Shown here: piece by piece, positions 33,657 through 45,364 of the stretch
How positions within the stretch are numbered: position 1 is the stretch's first letter
Layout of the letters: the number at the start of each line of letters is the position of its first letter
NCBI GenBank assembly: GCA_037127255.1
Contig: JBANSL010000006.1
Coordinates: 84,065,350-84,129,349, forward strand
Direction: 5' to 3'
DNA: 64,000 bases
Source of the DNA: Persicaria tinctoria
Taxonomy: Eukaryota > Streptophyta > Magnoliopsida > Caryophyllales > Polygonaceae
Notes under the pieces: model-generated
Databases searched by the model: none
Told to the model about the DNA's origin: nothing
The model's input: only the letters and a program-made list of their open reading frames with translations
Translations under genes and position numbers: made by a program

Positions 33657-35229
33657 AGTGTGTATTCATGCATCCAAAAGAAATAAAAGTAACCAGTAAA
33701 GAGATAATTGTATTGTACCCTGAACATTTCCCACCATAGGTCCTTCGTTTGGTCAGGGACATCACTCCAGCGTATGTATGTGCCATCAAAATGCGAGTGA
33801 ATGATCTGCGTCAGGACTCCAAATGCAGGATTGGTTGCATCGAATCTTCATCAGGTAATTCATCAGGTCATACATAGAAAGTAGGAGATGTATTAGCATT
33901 GGTCAATTACTTATAAATTAATTAGAATATATAACAATACATACAATTGAGATTTATACAGAATACATATAATTGAAATGCACGAATCATAAAGAGCTTT
34001 TTAATTCAGTGTAATGTCAATAAGAGGACTCCAAATTCATTACTTACTCAACTGACTGATCAATCATAAAGAGATTTTTAACTCAGTTTTATACAGAGTG
34101 CAAACAATTGAGATGATGGAATGGGCATCACACAGTCCTAATACATACTTAGTGCACAATACATATACCAACAGTCCGTTGAGCATCACAAAGTCAGTTG
34201 AGCAGCCAAGTTCAATACATACCAACAACATATACCAACAAATTCAGTTTTATATAGAATGCAAACAACTGACTGATCACACAGTCCTACTCATACATAC
34301 TTAGTGCAGAATACATACAAACAACATCAATAATTGAGCAGCCGAGTTCAATTACTTAGAAATTATGAAACCGAAATCGAAAGACATTTCACTTACGTTC
34401 CATTCACGAGTTCAATTGCAACTTTTTTGTTCCACCTAGAAGATTCCTCACTTCCTTGGGCAGCTGAGTCATTGTGGGCAGCTGAGTCATTGTGGTTCTC
34501 AAAGATGCTCTTCTTTGTCCTTGACGATGACTGAATGTCATTGTTGTTTGACACTTCAAGCTGAGGTTGAGATTCGGAGGACTACCGAGTCGCCACCGCG
34601 GTAGTCGAGGGCCCAGGTTGAGAGGAGTTGGGTTGGGCGGGCGCAGAGGGTTCAACACTCACCACTAGGGCAGGGGACAACACCGGTTGGGAAGGGGCAG
34701 GGGTTTGAGATCTTGTCCGTGTTTTGGTCGGGTGAGGTGGGGCTTCAGAGGGCAAAGCGGGAGTAGTTGTCGCCGGTGGGGAGGGGCCAATGGGTTGACC
34801 CCTCTGTGGTGATGCTCTGGTAGGAGGTTTGACAGGTGGAGAGGGGGCAGTGGATTGATATTTCCGGGGAGACGCTCTAGTAGGAAGTTGGACCGGTGGA
34901 GAGGGTGCAGTGGAGGGTTTAGGGTTAGGGTCGGTTACTGTTGGAGAGGGGGCGGTGGATTGATTTTTCCGGGGAGACGCTCCAGTAGGAGGGTGGACCG
35001 GTGGAGAGGGTGGAGTGGAGGGTGGACCAGTGGAGGGTTTAGGGTTAGGGTCGGTTACCGTTGGAGAGAGGACGGTGGGTGGATGTTTCCGGGGTGAAAA
35101 CCTTGTAGGAGATGCGAGCTTTGGAGTCCTCGGCCGTACTGCCTTCGTCGGTGTTGTTGTCGGAGCCAGTGGTGGTCTGGAGGTGGAGCTCGTATGACGA
35201 GTATATTTCCGTTTGACGCCTCCTCTCAT
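32076..35229 (-). pseudogene. TNPA-like (Transposase_24 type) CACTA gene
   Basis: The DNA-binding partner gene of En/Spm elements. Exon 1 (35229 to about 34397) starts MRGGVKRKYTRHTSSTSRPP and is a long Pro/Ser/Thr-rich tract with three repeats of an SPRK..STAPSP..DPNPKPS type; a TAG at 34582 interrupts it. Later exons read DATNPAFGVLTQIIHSHFDG (33850-33720), then KPTWVKQVIWKKMWEKWGK (33595-33290), then TPKQTFEMCHRK with TGA before DGSW (near 33145), and ELWLKATSGVKKGRVHDMGS followed by a C-terminal coiled coil (32480-32076). The pattern and order fit the plant Transposase_24 family. Two nonsense codons make it inactive as read. Confidence 0.8.
34800..35095 (-). repeat. Proline-rich coding minisatellite
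   Basis: Within TNPA-like exon 1, blocks such as ggagagggggcagtggattg and gggtttagggttagggtcgg recur two or three times, encoding repeated Pro/Ser-rich units. Confidence 0.85.
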
Positions 35230-35448
35230 GATTGGAGCGATTCAGAGAGTTATGATTTGAGCGATTAAGAAAGAGGAGCGATTCAGAGAGAGGAGCGATT
35301 GAGAGAGTTAGGGTTTGAACGATTAAGAGTGAGGAGAGAGAGGATCGGGTTTGAGCGATTGAAATGTGAGGAGAGAGAGAGGATCGTTTGTTTTCTAAAA
35401 TCCCAAACTTTTCACTTCGAAATAAAATTTGTGCACTACCTATATATA

Positions 35449-35556
35449 TATATAGACAGAGATTAAAAATTTTATTTTATTTTCATTTGATAAGAAATAA
35501 ATCTTATTTTGTTGTCATGATTATGTATAATTAGTAGCATATGTATTATACTATTG

Positions 35557-35649
<93 letters not shown>

Positions 35650-35834
35650 CAGAGATTAAAAATTTTATTTTATTTTCATTTGATAAGAAATAAATCTTAT
35701 TTTATTGTCATGATTATGTATAATTAGTAGCATATGTATTATACTATTGATTATCACTATATATATATATACACACAACAATTACGTTGCTAAAGTGTTT
35801 TAAAAACAATGGTTTTACTATCTAAATATGTACA
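35449..35834. repeat. 193-bp tandem duplication around a long TA microsatellite
   Basis: The block beginning tatagacagagattaaaaat is present at 35449 and again 193 bp later, almost identical. A pure (TA)n run at 35565-35643 lies at the junction, so unequal pairing at the TA run is a likely cause. Confidence 0.9.
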
Positions 35835-36389
35835 CACACATATATATACAACAATAATTACATTGGTAAAGTTTTTTGAAAAAATGGGTTTACTATCTAA
35901 ATATGCATATGTATACAACAATTACATTGCTAAAGTTTTGAAAAGTTACTTTAGGTTGTAGATTAAGTATAATACCTTGATCACTACATTAATTGAATAC
36001 TCGACACTCTACTATATATCTTCATCGAAACTACCTCGACCAAATGCACTATCTCGGTGAATCGGAAATAGGTAAACCCTAAACAATTTAATTAACTCAC
36101 ATTTTGTAAGAACGGAAAGAACTATATATCTCGATCACATGCAAGTCACAATACCAAATATAAGAAATGTGTATGAAAAATGTTTTTTTTTTTATTTCAA
36201 CCCTATAAAAGGCACATATTTTATGAAAAACGAGACAAACTATCTTCATCGATCACGATATCACCTATGACGAATGTGTATATGAAATGTAAGAATTACG
36301 ATATCGTACTAAAAACGAAATGTAAGAACCAAATACCACTCGATCTATATATATATTGAGTGTACATTTTAGCTATCTTCATCTAACCC

Positions 36390-36575
36390 GAAACCCTAAA
36401 CCCTAAACCCTAGACCTGGCCTAAACCCTACATTGGAAAACACGCCACATGGACGTCGGAAAACTATATTCACCACTCAATCTAATGAGTGATATCGACC
36501 CTAAACCCTATACCCTATACCCTAAACCCTATACCCTAAACCCTAAACCCTAAACCTAAACCCTCAACCCTAAAT
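36390..36575. repeat. Telomere-like CCCTAAA repeats
   Basis: Two clusters of CCCTAAA with ATACCCT variants: about 36390-36430 and 36500-36575. The second ends about 250 bp upstream of the GRF gene's ATG. Telobox motifs are common in plant promoters, so a promoter role is possible. Confidence 0.85.
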
Positions 36576-36822
36576 CGGAGGATTATTGTTGGAGAAATTA
36601 CCAATTTGCCATGTATACTAATTTATTTTCCATATTCTTTTCAAAGGAAAATGAAAGAACGCAGCTTGGCCGGAGAGAAATGTGTCGAGACGAACGACGC
36701 TTGGCCGGAGAGATCTAGCAGATATCAAAGAGAAAAGTCCGCGAACGAGGGTTGGGGACAACAAATTAAAGGGCAGAGGCTTTCTAAGGATGACAGAGGG
36801 TTGGGGACAACAACGCTCATCC

Positions 36823-38034
36823 ATGAATTCAAATGCTCGGAGAAGAGTCGACGATGAATATTCAATCGAAAGGTGCAAGCATGGATTCCCTGCGAGATTG
36901 CAAACTTGCAAATACACTAGAAATTCGGGAAGACAATTTTATGTTTGTCCATTATGGAAGGTATGATTCCAATCAGTCGTTTATCTAACTTTAATTTTGG
37001 ATTTCGATTTGGGAAAACTGTTAGGGTTTTGGAATTTCATTTAAATTTTAAGGATTCCACTGTAGATATTAAACTGATATTTCGAATTCGGTATCAAACT
37101 TTAGGGATTCCAATGTGGATATCACAGTGTCAATTTTAGGGAATTGTTGATATACACAGTTTCAAACTGGCATACTATGGTTGTGATTTTCTGTAAGATT
37201 TGCTATGTTTTCCATTATCGGCTAGAGTTTGTACATGTTTCAATCATAATGCTTGCGAATTTGGTAATGCTTGTGAATTTGGTTGTGATAATGCTTGTGA
37301 TTTTCTGTCAGATTTGCTATGTTTTCCATTTCGAATTTGGTTGTGATTTTCTGTCAAATTTATGTCACAATTTCAATCATGAATTGGACTTAATGTATAA
37401 TGGTTGTGAATTTTGTAATGCTATCACACTTTCAATTTCAGGGCTTACTGCATAATGGTTGTGAACCTAATGGATAATGGTTCTGAACTTAAGCTCGTGA
37501 ACATAATGCATAATGGTTGTGACCTTAAGCTTGTTGAATGGTTTTTCTGCCAGAAGAGTTAGCACGTATGCATACTGTGGATGTGATTTTCTGTCAGATT
37601 CCCTATGTTTTCCATTATCGGCTTGAGTTTGTACAGGTTTTCTCAGATTTGCTGTCCGAAATGGGTTTTCTGTTAGAAGATCGATATAGCACTGGTGTAT
37701 GCATAATATGGTTATTTTTTTCTGTGAAATCTGTTAGCAATGAAAGTTGAAATAAGCTTGTTACCCTGTTTTGGTCTGATATATTTTTTTAACTTGTTTG
37801 TAGGAAGATGAAAAGTGCACCTACTTTAGATGGTTGGATGCTCATGACACTAACAAGAGCATGAAGATCCAAAGAGAGAGTTATGGTGTTGTTATCATAA
37901 ATGAAGATCATGGAGCCTCTGATTTTATTAGGTTGAGCACTGATTTTGTGAAGATCCAAAGAGAGAATGTAGTGCTGAAAATCTTAGTAGGTGTCATGGT
38001 GGTTATCTTGTTGATTGTGTTGGTGAAAATTTGA
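36823..38034 (+). CDS. GRF zinc-finger protein with C-terminal membrane anchor (2 exons)
   Basis: Exon 1 is 36823-36960 and exon 2 is 37804-38034, with an 843-bp GT/AG intron; together they encode 122 residues without interruption. Residues 18-57 form a GRF-type zinc finger: CKHG, C at 29, T.N.GR.FYVCP, then C.YFRWLD across the splice junction. Residues 98-121 (VVLKILVGVMVVILLIVLVK) are a strongly hydrophobic single membrane segment at the extreme C-terminus, so the protein would be tail-anchored with the finger in the cytosol. KIQRE occurs twice before the anchor. I chose the ATG at 36823; an upstream in-frame ATG at 36682 would add 47 residues. The gene lies in the CACTA element opposite to the transposase genes, with telobox repeats upstream. 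GRF fingers bind single-stranded nucleic acid in some proteins; the function of this plant TM form is not established. Confidence 0.8.
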
Positions 38035-38448
38035 AATTAGTATTAGGTTTATGTCTTAAGGGAATTTTGAATTATGTAAAACTTTTATCCGCACAAGGTG
38101 TATTATGTAAAACTTATCAGACATCTATCACAGTTTCAATTTCAGACAGCAGGCGATTTTCAACTGATTGTATTCTATGCATGTCTGATTTACTCATGGC
38201 AATTTTAGCTTATAAGTAATAAGAGATCAAGGTATAACTAGAAAACTTTTTGGGATAGCAAACAACAAACAGCTAGCAAACAGCAAGCGAATGAAAACAA
38301 CAAACACCAGCCAACAAGCTGATGCAGTTTCAAGATTTTGTAGCATAAATCTGATGCAGTTTTAGGAATTCAAAACAACAAACAACAAGCGGAATCTGAT
38401 GCATCTAGAAGAATTTTTAGCTTAAATATGAAGGATGTCGCAAGGTTG

Positions 38449-41400
38449 TTAGTCAGAGCAGTAGCTTGTTGTGGCCTCAAATTCGTCCTCTTCTTGTTCA
38501 AAATGAAATTCATCCTCGACGTGGTCGACAAGCCCCACATCGTCGGTATCGTGACAGACTTCGATCGCACCTAAAGGATCTCGCAAGGTTGTGATCGGGT
38601 TGTCTACTTCTATGTTGATGGAGAATTCCGGGGTGATGACTTCAGCTGACTGATAAGCATCTGGTACAGCTTGGCCCTCGGCATTCCACCGTTTTTCAAT
38701 CCGGTTGCGAGGCCGTGTCTTGCACACATGTCACCATTCCATACGCTCATGCGTGGCTCCTGGATATTGAAGATAATAAACCTGTAGTGCTTGTTGTGCG
38801 AGTAAAAAAGGCTCATACCGTCTATACAGTTTCTTTTGATTGATTTCTAAAAACTGGTAGATTGGATGAACTTGCGTCCCACGTGTCGTCAGATCAAACC
38901 ATCGACACTTGAACAGGACAACTTTCAGCAGATGAGCAAGTGCACTTGGGTACTTGAGCTGGAAGATTTCTTCAAAGAGACCAAAAAAATCCGATTCAGG
39001 ACTCGCGTAGTTGGACCCTCGAACACAAACCCCACTGTTCATTATCGATTTCCCAGCACCATGTTGCAGAGTGTGGAACTTATACCCATTGGAGAAGTAT
39101 ACTGGCCAAGAAATTGCTTTCACATTAGGACCCAATGCCAAACTCCACAGCAGATCTCCATGACCAATTCCATTTCCTCTATCTAAGGCCTACAGAACAC
39201 ATTTGTGAAACTTAAACATGAACAAATTAATGTATTTAAGCATTATATTTTGGTAATGTAAACTTACATAATTCTTAAACCATTGTGCGAATTCATTTTC
39301 AATGAGGTCATCTCCAACATCATCCCCCATGACAGTCTCAAAGATCCTACACCGTAATATAAAGTTGAGCAATCTAAATAAATATATTTATACTTATACG
39401 TAAGCAAAAAAAAAAAAATATGTGTGTGCGGCCCTCCACTCGTCATCTTCGGTCAACCACCGTATTTGCTGCTTCCCACTACCCTTGCCGGGATAATTGA
39501 AAATAGAGAAAGCACAATCGTCGTCGTCAACGATGTCATTTCTCGCTGGTCTCTTCAACCTTGAAGGAACATGCGAAGGGAAGTAGTGCACGTAGAAATA
39601 AGCTATTTCTTCCCGTAAGTATGCCATCACGATCGACCCTTCCACATTACTCTTTTGAACGATCTTTCATTTCAACTGGAATAAATTTCTCTCGAACGGA
39701 TACATCCATCGATAATGTACTGGGCCACCTATCATGGCCTCATATGGAAAATGGACGATCAGATGCTCCATTGAGTCAAAAAATGACGGCGGGAAGATAC
39801 GGTCCAACTTACGGAGCAACAGAGGAATCATCGATGTGAGCTGCTCCATGACAGAAACTGATAATGTCGACGAACAAATTGTTTCGAAGAAGATACTCAA
39901 CTCACTTAAAGGACCCCATACAGTTGGATGCAACAACTCTTTGAAAGCAATCGGCAGGAGTCTCTCCATAAACACGTGACATTCATGGCTCTTCATCCCA
40001 CCGAGGCTACAGTTGTCACTCTGAACACATCTTCCTATATTAGATGCATAACCATCAGGAAATTTAACGGTCCTCAACCACTTACCCACCTTTCTCTTCT
40101 CCTCTCGTTACAATGTATATATTGCTTTAGGTTTTGCACCCAAGTAGTCATCATCTACCTCCAACTCAGGTCGATGACAATATAGGCGAAGGTCCTTCCG
40201 GACATTCAAGTTATCCTTTGTCTTCCTAGGGATATCCATGACAACGTTGAAAACATTGTCAAACACATTTTTCTCAATGTGCATAACATCGATATTGTGT
40301 CGGATTAGAAGGTCCTTCCAATATGGAAGTCTCCAAAAAATGCTTTGTTTTGTCCACTTATGGGAAACCCCATACTCATCACACTGGAAGGAAGGATCCT
40401 CCATGATCGTTGGCAAATCACGGACCCCCTCCCAAATCTGCTCCCCTGATAGCAATGGAGGTGGCAATGCTGTTTCCACATGCCCTTTGTAGAAGTCCTT
40501 CTTGTTTCTACGGAAGTGGTGAGAAAGATCTAAGAATTTTCGATGACAATCGAACCAACAAGCCTTCGTCCATATTTAAGGCGAAAAGCATCAGATCCTG
40601 CTTCCATACAAATCGGACAAGCCAACTGACCGGCAGTGCTCCATCCGGACAGCATAGCATATGCAGGGAAATCACTAATGGTCCAAAGTAAAGCCGCACG
40701 CATAACAAAGTTCTCTCTCCTCGAGGCATCATAGGTTACGATACCAAGATTCCACAACTGCATCAACTCATCAATAAGAGGTTGGAGGCAAATGTCAATC
40801 AACTTCTTTGGGTTTCGAGGACCTGGCACTATCAACGACAGAAACATGTGCTCGGTTCTCATACACAAATGCGGTGGAAGATTGTAAGGAGTGAGAATCA
40901 CGGGCCAACATGAATAACTATGACCAAAGTTGTTAAATGTAGCAAAACCATCCGTGCATAAGCCCAAATGAATATTACGAGGCTCGTAGGCAAAATCAGG
41001 ATGCTTTGTGTCTAACCTCTTCCATGCTGCTCCATCTGAAGGATGAGACATCATTCCCTCCTCTGTTACGTGATCTGCATGTCAAGTCATATGGCTGGTT
41101 GCCACCTCGGAAGCATATAGTCTATGTAGCCTCGGAGTTAAAGGCAAGTAGAATAAACCCTTCTGTTCACGATGCTTCCCTGTAGCACTAACAACATATC
41201 TTGCCTGACCACAACACTTACATGATTCTTCATTCGCATCACTCTTCCAATCCAACATACATCCGCTGGGACACATTGATATTCTTTCCACCGGTAGCCC
41301 CGAATTTCGAACTATCTTCTCAGTTTCATAGTAACTCGTGGGAATCTTGTGGTCATCAGGTAGCACTTCATCTTACAATTGCACAAAACCATTGAATAGA

Positions 41401-42033
41401 CTTTGAGGAACATTATATTCACACTTCAAGCTCATAAGTCCGCTCACAAAAGACAACTGTGTGTGTAGTACACCCAGAGAACACAGGATCATCAGCTGCT
41501 CTCAGCACATCTGCAAATTGCGTGGATAACAGATTAGCCTCCTTGGTTGCTACCGAGTCTTCCCTCATTTCATCGACCTCATTAACTTCAGCTGGTTGGA
41601 ATTGAACATCATCCCCATCATTCGGAACATCGTCGACATTAATATACGAGCTAAACCATGACGGAGGAACAAAGCTTGACCCCACAACGTCAAATATCAT
41701 CCTCTATTCTGCCCTTAACTGATCATACATAGCCCACTGGTTGCATTTTACCATTGGCTCATTATATGGAGGTGAAATAGTTTCACCATGTGCTGTCCAA
41801 CGATAATAACAGACTATAAACCCGCGATGATATAAATGGTTCTTCACAGTGTCTACTTTCTTGAATTTGCAATTCACACATTCCCTACATGGACACTTTA
41901 TCTTACATTCATCAACGTATAACTCTTGACTACAAGCAAAATCTATAAACTTATCCACCCCTGGGAAGTATTCAGGCTTTAATCCTCCACGATCGGACAA
42001 GTACATGTCATACATCCTTGTACGATCATCCAT
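38449..42033 (-). pseudogene. TNP2-like CACTA transposase
   Basis: The main transposase of the CACTA element. Order from the N-terminus: Transpos_assoc domain MDDRTRMYDMYLSDRGGLKP with CPCRECVNCKF (42033-41704); linker to 41419; CPSGCMLDWKSDANEESCKC (near 41270); Transposase_21 core RNIHLGLCTDGFATFNNFGH (near 40970) to CPICMEAGSDAFRLKYGRR; IDVMHIEKNVFDNVFNVVMD (near 40280); DUF4218 region PSFFDSMEHLIVHFPYEAMI (near 39770); and DUF4216 LFKCRWFDLTTRGTQVHPIY (near 38890), ending at 38449. Nonsense codons lie at 41704, near 41373, 41082, 40108 and 38728; a frameshift falls near 41430; and introns probably lie near 39390-39150. It is a recognisable but inactive gene. Confidence 0.88.
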
Positions 42034-42589
42034 TTTATGAATTAAATTAAATTAATCTGTATATATAGAAAACACATATTACAAATTAATGTCAACATAT
42101 ACAACCAATTTTTAAATATTACAAACCCACACTTTCAAATTATATTTGTGTACATATTTAACATGCATTGAATAAAATTTTTATATATAGCACATTTCAT
42201 TATAAATTCTTCCAATTAAAACTCATGTGAAAACCCATTTCCTTATAACTCTTTTTTTTTTTTTGAGATCCCAACTCTCATTTTTTGTTGGAGATCCCAA
42301 CTCTCATTATATTTATAATCAATACATACTCTTTAAATTAAGTGCACTAACTAAAATACAGAGTATAATATATATGTAAGTAGTTAAGAAATTAAAGGGT
42401 CATGAAATTTACCTCGTACAAACCGAGAGTGAGCTTGGTGGAGAGGTAAATTTCTGCTATCCATTGCAAATGGCCATCTTTACCCAAGCTAGAAAACAAA
42501 CAAGTGGTAGGCAGGCAGGCCGGCCCGATTAATGCACCCAACTACTAAATGGTAGGTAAAGTACAATGCGCATTTAATTCGATCTCATC
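42034..42589. other. AT-rich spacer upstream of TNP2-like gene
   Basis: No gene. A 20-base phrase gagatcccaactctcattat recurs at 42265 and 42291. It presumably contains the transposase promoter. Confidence 0.45.
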
Positions 42590-43160
42590 CGTAATAGCAA
42601 CGGATTTAGCCACGGATTGTTTCGTTGCTAAATCCATATTTCATTCTACGGGCTAATAAAGTAATTGGGCCGATCATATCTAATGGGCTTTTGATCCATG
42701 CCGAGCCCATAACATTTTTTCTTCTTTGGTGGCCACGGATTCAGCTACGATTCAAGTCCACTAACCCCATGTCCGACCCGGCTACAAAAAAACGATAAAA
42801 ACCGATCCAAGCCCACTCACCTCGTGTCCATTCTATCGTCGGAATTCTGAAGCTGAATAGCCACGGATTTAGCCACGAAGTTGATGTTGTTGCCAAATCA
42901 GCATCGAATACAACCACGGAATATGCGTTCGTAGCTAATGTCGTGGCTAATTACCACTATCATCCGATTTTTCAGCCACGAACCCAGCCACGGACAGTGT
43001 ATTCGTTGTTGTTAGCAATGAAGTTGATGATGTGGCATTCTTGGGTGAACACCCGCCACGAAATTTTCCACGGTAAAAAATAATCGTTGCCAATGTCATT
43101 GCTATTGGCTACGAAAACAGCATCGCCTGACATTCGTGGCTAAAAATCCATAGCTATTTC
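42590..43160. repeat. CACTA subterminal repeats, right
   Basis: Repeated tagcaacg, tagccacg, ccacgga and gttgctaa motifs matching the left end at 31325-31760. Confidence 0.82.
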
Positions 43161-43177
43161 CTGTTTTTTTAGTAGTG

Positions 43178-45314
43178 CGGGATCGACAGCTTGTGATAAT
43201 CTGAGCTGCACATCTAGACACATCAAAGACCTCTTGCCTAAACACAAGCCTGTTTCTTGCTTGCCAGGTAAAATAAACTAGTGCTAGAAAGCTCAAAAGC
43301 TTCATTCGATAGACTCGCATCTTCCTCATCGTCTTTGTCACAACTGCAAACCATTCGAGCCATTCCGAGATGGAACAAAATCGGCATCCAATACCACTCC
43401 ACCTGAAAACAATCGTCTGCACTTCTATCGTGACAGGGCAAGCAAACCATAGGTGCTCAACTGTTTCGACTGCTCCCTTGCATAGTGGACATGTCGCTAC
43501 TTCTTCCCCCATCCAATGCTTCACCACATTTCCAGTTTGTAATCTATTCTTTGCCACTAGCCAAGTGATAAACGCCCACTTCCTCGATAGTGATCGTTCC
43601 CATATGACCTCGCCCCAGCACAGCTCCGGGCCACGGTGGCGTAGAATGTCATACAACTTGGCTGAAGAGATGCTACCACTCGCCCCAACAACGTCGGCAA
43701 GACGAGGTGATGGATCATCAGCATCCATCAGCAATCTATGCAGCTCCCCTTTGATATTCAATATAGCTTTCCAAAGCCAAGAGTCATGAATTCCCGGCCT
43801 TGCTTCCCACCATCTGTTGTCCCGCACATGATTAGATGAGCACCATCGCAACCAGACACTCGGCTTTTGCTGCACCAGATCACCCCATAGCTTGGCGAAG
43901 ATGCTCTTATTCCAAGCATGCAGCTCACGGATGCCCAGCCCCCCCTCAGCAGCTGGCCTGGTGCACTCATTCCACGCGACAAGATGTCTCTTACCTTCCA
44001 GATTTCCATTCCAGAGGAATCGTTTCATCATTGAATCCACATTGTCGATGACCCCCTTTGGTATGAGAATACTCTGGCTCCAGAAAGTGTTAACCCCCGA
44101 GCAGACAGATTTCAGAAGCTGTAACCTCCCCGCAAATGACAGCTTCCTAGAGGCCCTAGTGTGTATCACTCCACTGATTTTATCATACAACGGCTCATAT
44201 TCATTCACCCTGATTCTTCGAGAGCTCAAGGGCATACCCAGATATTTCACCGGCAGATCCCCTCTTACAAACCCCAATTGTTGGACAATTGCATCAGCTA
44301 CTTCGTCCGAGCACCCAACAATATACACCGTGCTCTTGTCAACATTTGCTCGGAGTCCAGAAATCAAGAAAAACTTATCTAGACAGGCCTTAACCACACT
44401 CACTGTGGTACTTGAACCCTGGTTTCGACGCTTCCAAGTGCAACATCCTACTTAGCATTTCCATACACAGGACAAACAAGTAGGGGGAGAGGGGATCCCC
44501 CTGCCTTAAACCTCGTCTACCTGGGAAAAACCCTTCCGGAGCGCCATTAATTAGGATAGAAAACATTGGGGTCGACACACATTCCATAATCAAACAGATC
44601 ATGGTGTCTGGCAATTCCAAATATATCAAGGTCTCCCTCACAAAGTCCCAGCTCAGATAATCATATGCTTTCTGAAGGTCAACCTTGACCGTACATCGGG
44701 GAGAGCCCCGTTTCGTGCCATATCCATACACTATCTCAGTAGCTACTGCCGTATTATGAGCAAGAGAGCAGTCGGGTATGAAAGCACCCTGGTTATCAGA
44801 TATTATCCCATTCAACAGATTCTTCAGTCTCCCAGCAAGAAGCTTAGTAACCACCTTCAGGATTGTATTGCAACATGAAATTGGCCTAAGGTCCTTGACA
44901 AGAGTCGGATTTTTGACTTTCGGGATGAGCGAGATAAAGGTAGCATTAAACTGTTTCAGAAGCTTCCCATGTCTGAAGATCTCTCTAATGGCTTCACATG
45001 TGTCCACTCCCACAATTTTCCAAGCATCCTTGAAGAACTGGCTACCAAATTCGTCTGGTCCAGGTGACTTATTCGCCCCTATTGACCATACCTTCTTTCT
45101 TATCTCATCATTGCCAGGGGGCAAACTTAGCCGACTTCTATTCACAGATTCTAAAGAGAGCAAATCTTTGAAAAACCCCAGGATATGCATTCTGATCTGC
45201 TCATCATCTTCCATTTCAATCCCAGCATGGTCCCTCATTATTAGAATAGAGTTCCTTTCCTATCGTTCCTTCACACTACGATAAAACATGGATGAGGTTT
45301 CCTCTCCCATGGTA
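43178..45314 (-). pseudogene. LINE ORF2 remnant lacking the RT catalytic box
   Basis: Minus strand, 5' truncated. It reads KLHWLTMGEETSSMFYRSVK (near 45320-45260), with a TAG soon after. RT follows: NKSPGPDEFGSQFFKDAW, LRPISCCNTILKVVTKLLAG, NQGAFIPDCSLAHN, KVDLQKAYDYLSWDF and GLRQGDPLSPYLFVLCMEML, to KYHSECG (44390). The next sequence is SVVKACLDKFFLISGLRANV in another frame, so about 20 residues that should include FADD are deleted. From 44403 one open frame continues through SAGRLQLLK-type RT-connection sequence (SFAGRLQLLKSVCSGVNTFW) and the zf-RVT finger CPLCKGAVETVEHLWFACPV to WQARNRLVF. The 3' end is cut off by the CACTA terminus at 43177. Confidence 0.9.
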
Positions 45315-45364
45315 AGCCAATGAAGCTTAGATTTATGTGCTGAAATCTAAGCTTCATTGGCTTA
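45313..45364. repeat. Perfect 22-bp inverted repeat at LINE breakpoint
   Basis: Arms at 45313-45334 and 45343-45364 are exact complements around an 8-base loop (atgtgctg). The left arm is LINE coding sequence (KSKLHWL region); the right arm is its inverted copy at the point where LINE similarity ends. Confidence 0.92.

Larger units (their letters stand above)
31310..43177 (-). mobile_element. Large CACTA (En/Spm) element with TNP2, TNPA and a GRF cargo gene
   Basis: Inverted termini: CACTACTAAAAAC at 31310 and, on the other strand from 43177, CACTACTAAAAAAACAG. Both are followed by GGAAATAGCTA. Subterminal regions (31325-31760 and 42590-43160) carry many CGTTGCTA and TAGCCACG motifs in both orientations. 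Inside are TNP2-like and TNPA-like genes on the minus strand, the normal CACTA pair, and on the plus strand an intact two-exon GRF zinc-finger gene. The flanking triplets (GTT left, CGG right) do not match, and the flanks belong to different elements, so the present arrangement is not a simple single insertion. Confidence 0.88.

Noticed and set aside
34855..35197. Plus-strand Gly/Arg-rich frames
   Set aside because: They are the antisense of the Pro-rich coding repeat of the TNPA-like gene.
43370..45284. Plus-strand frames over the LINE
   Set aside because: They are antisense to clear RT and zf-RVT coding sequence.
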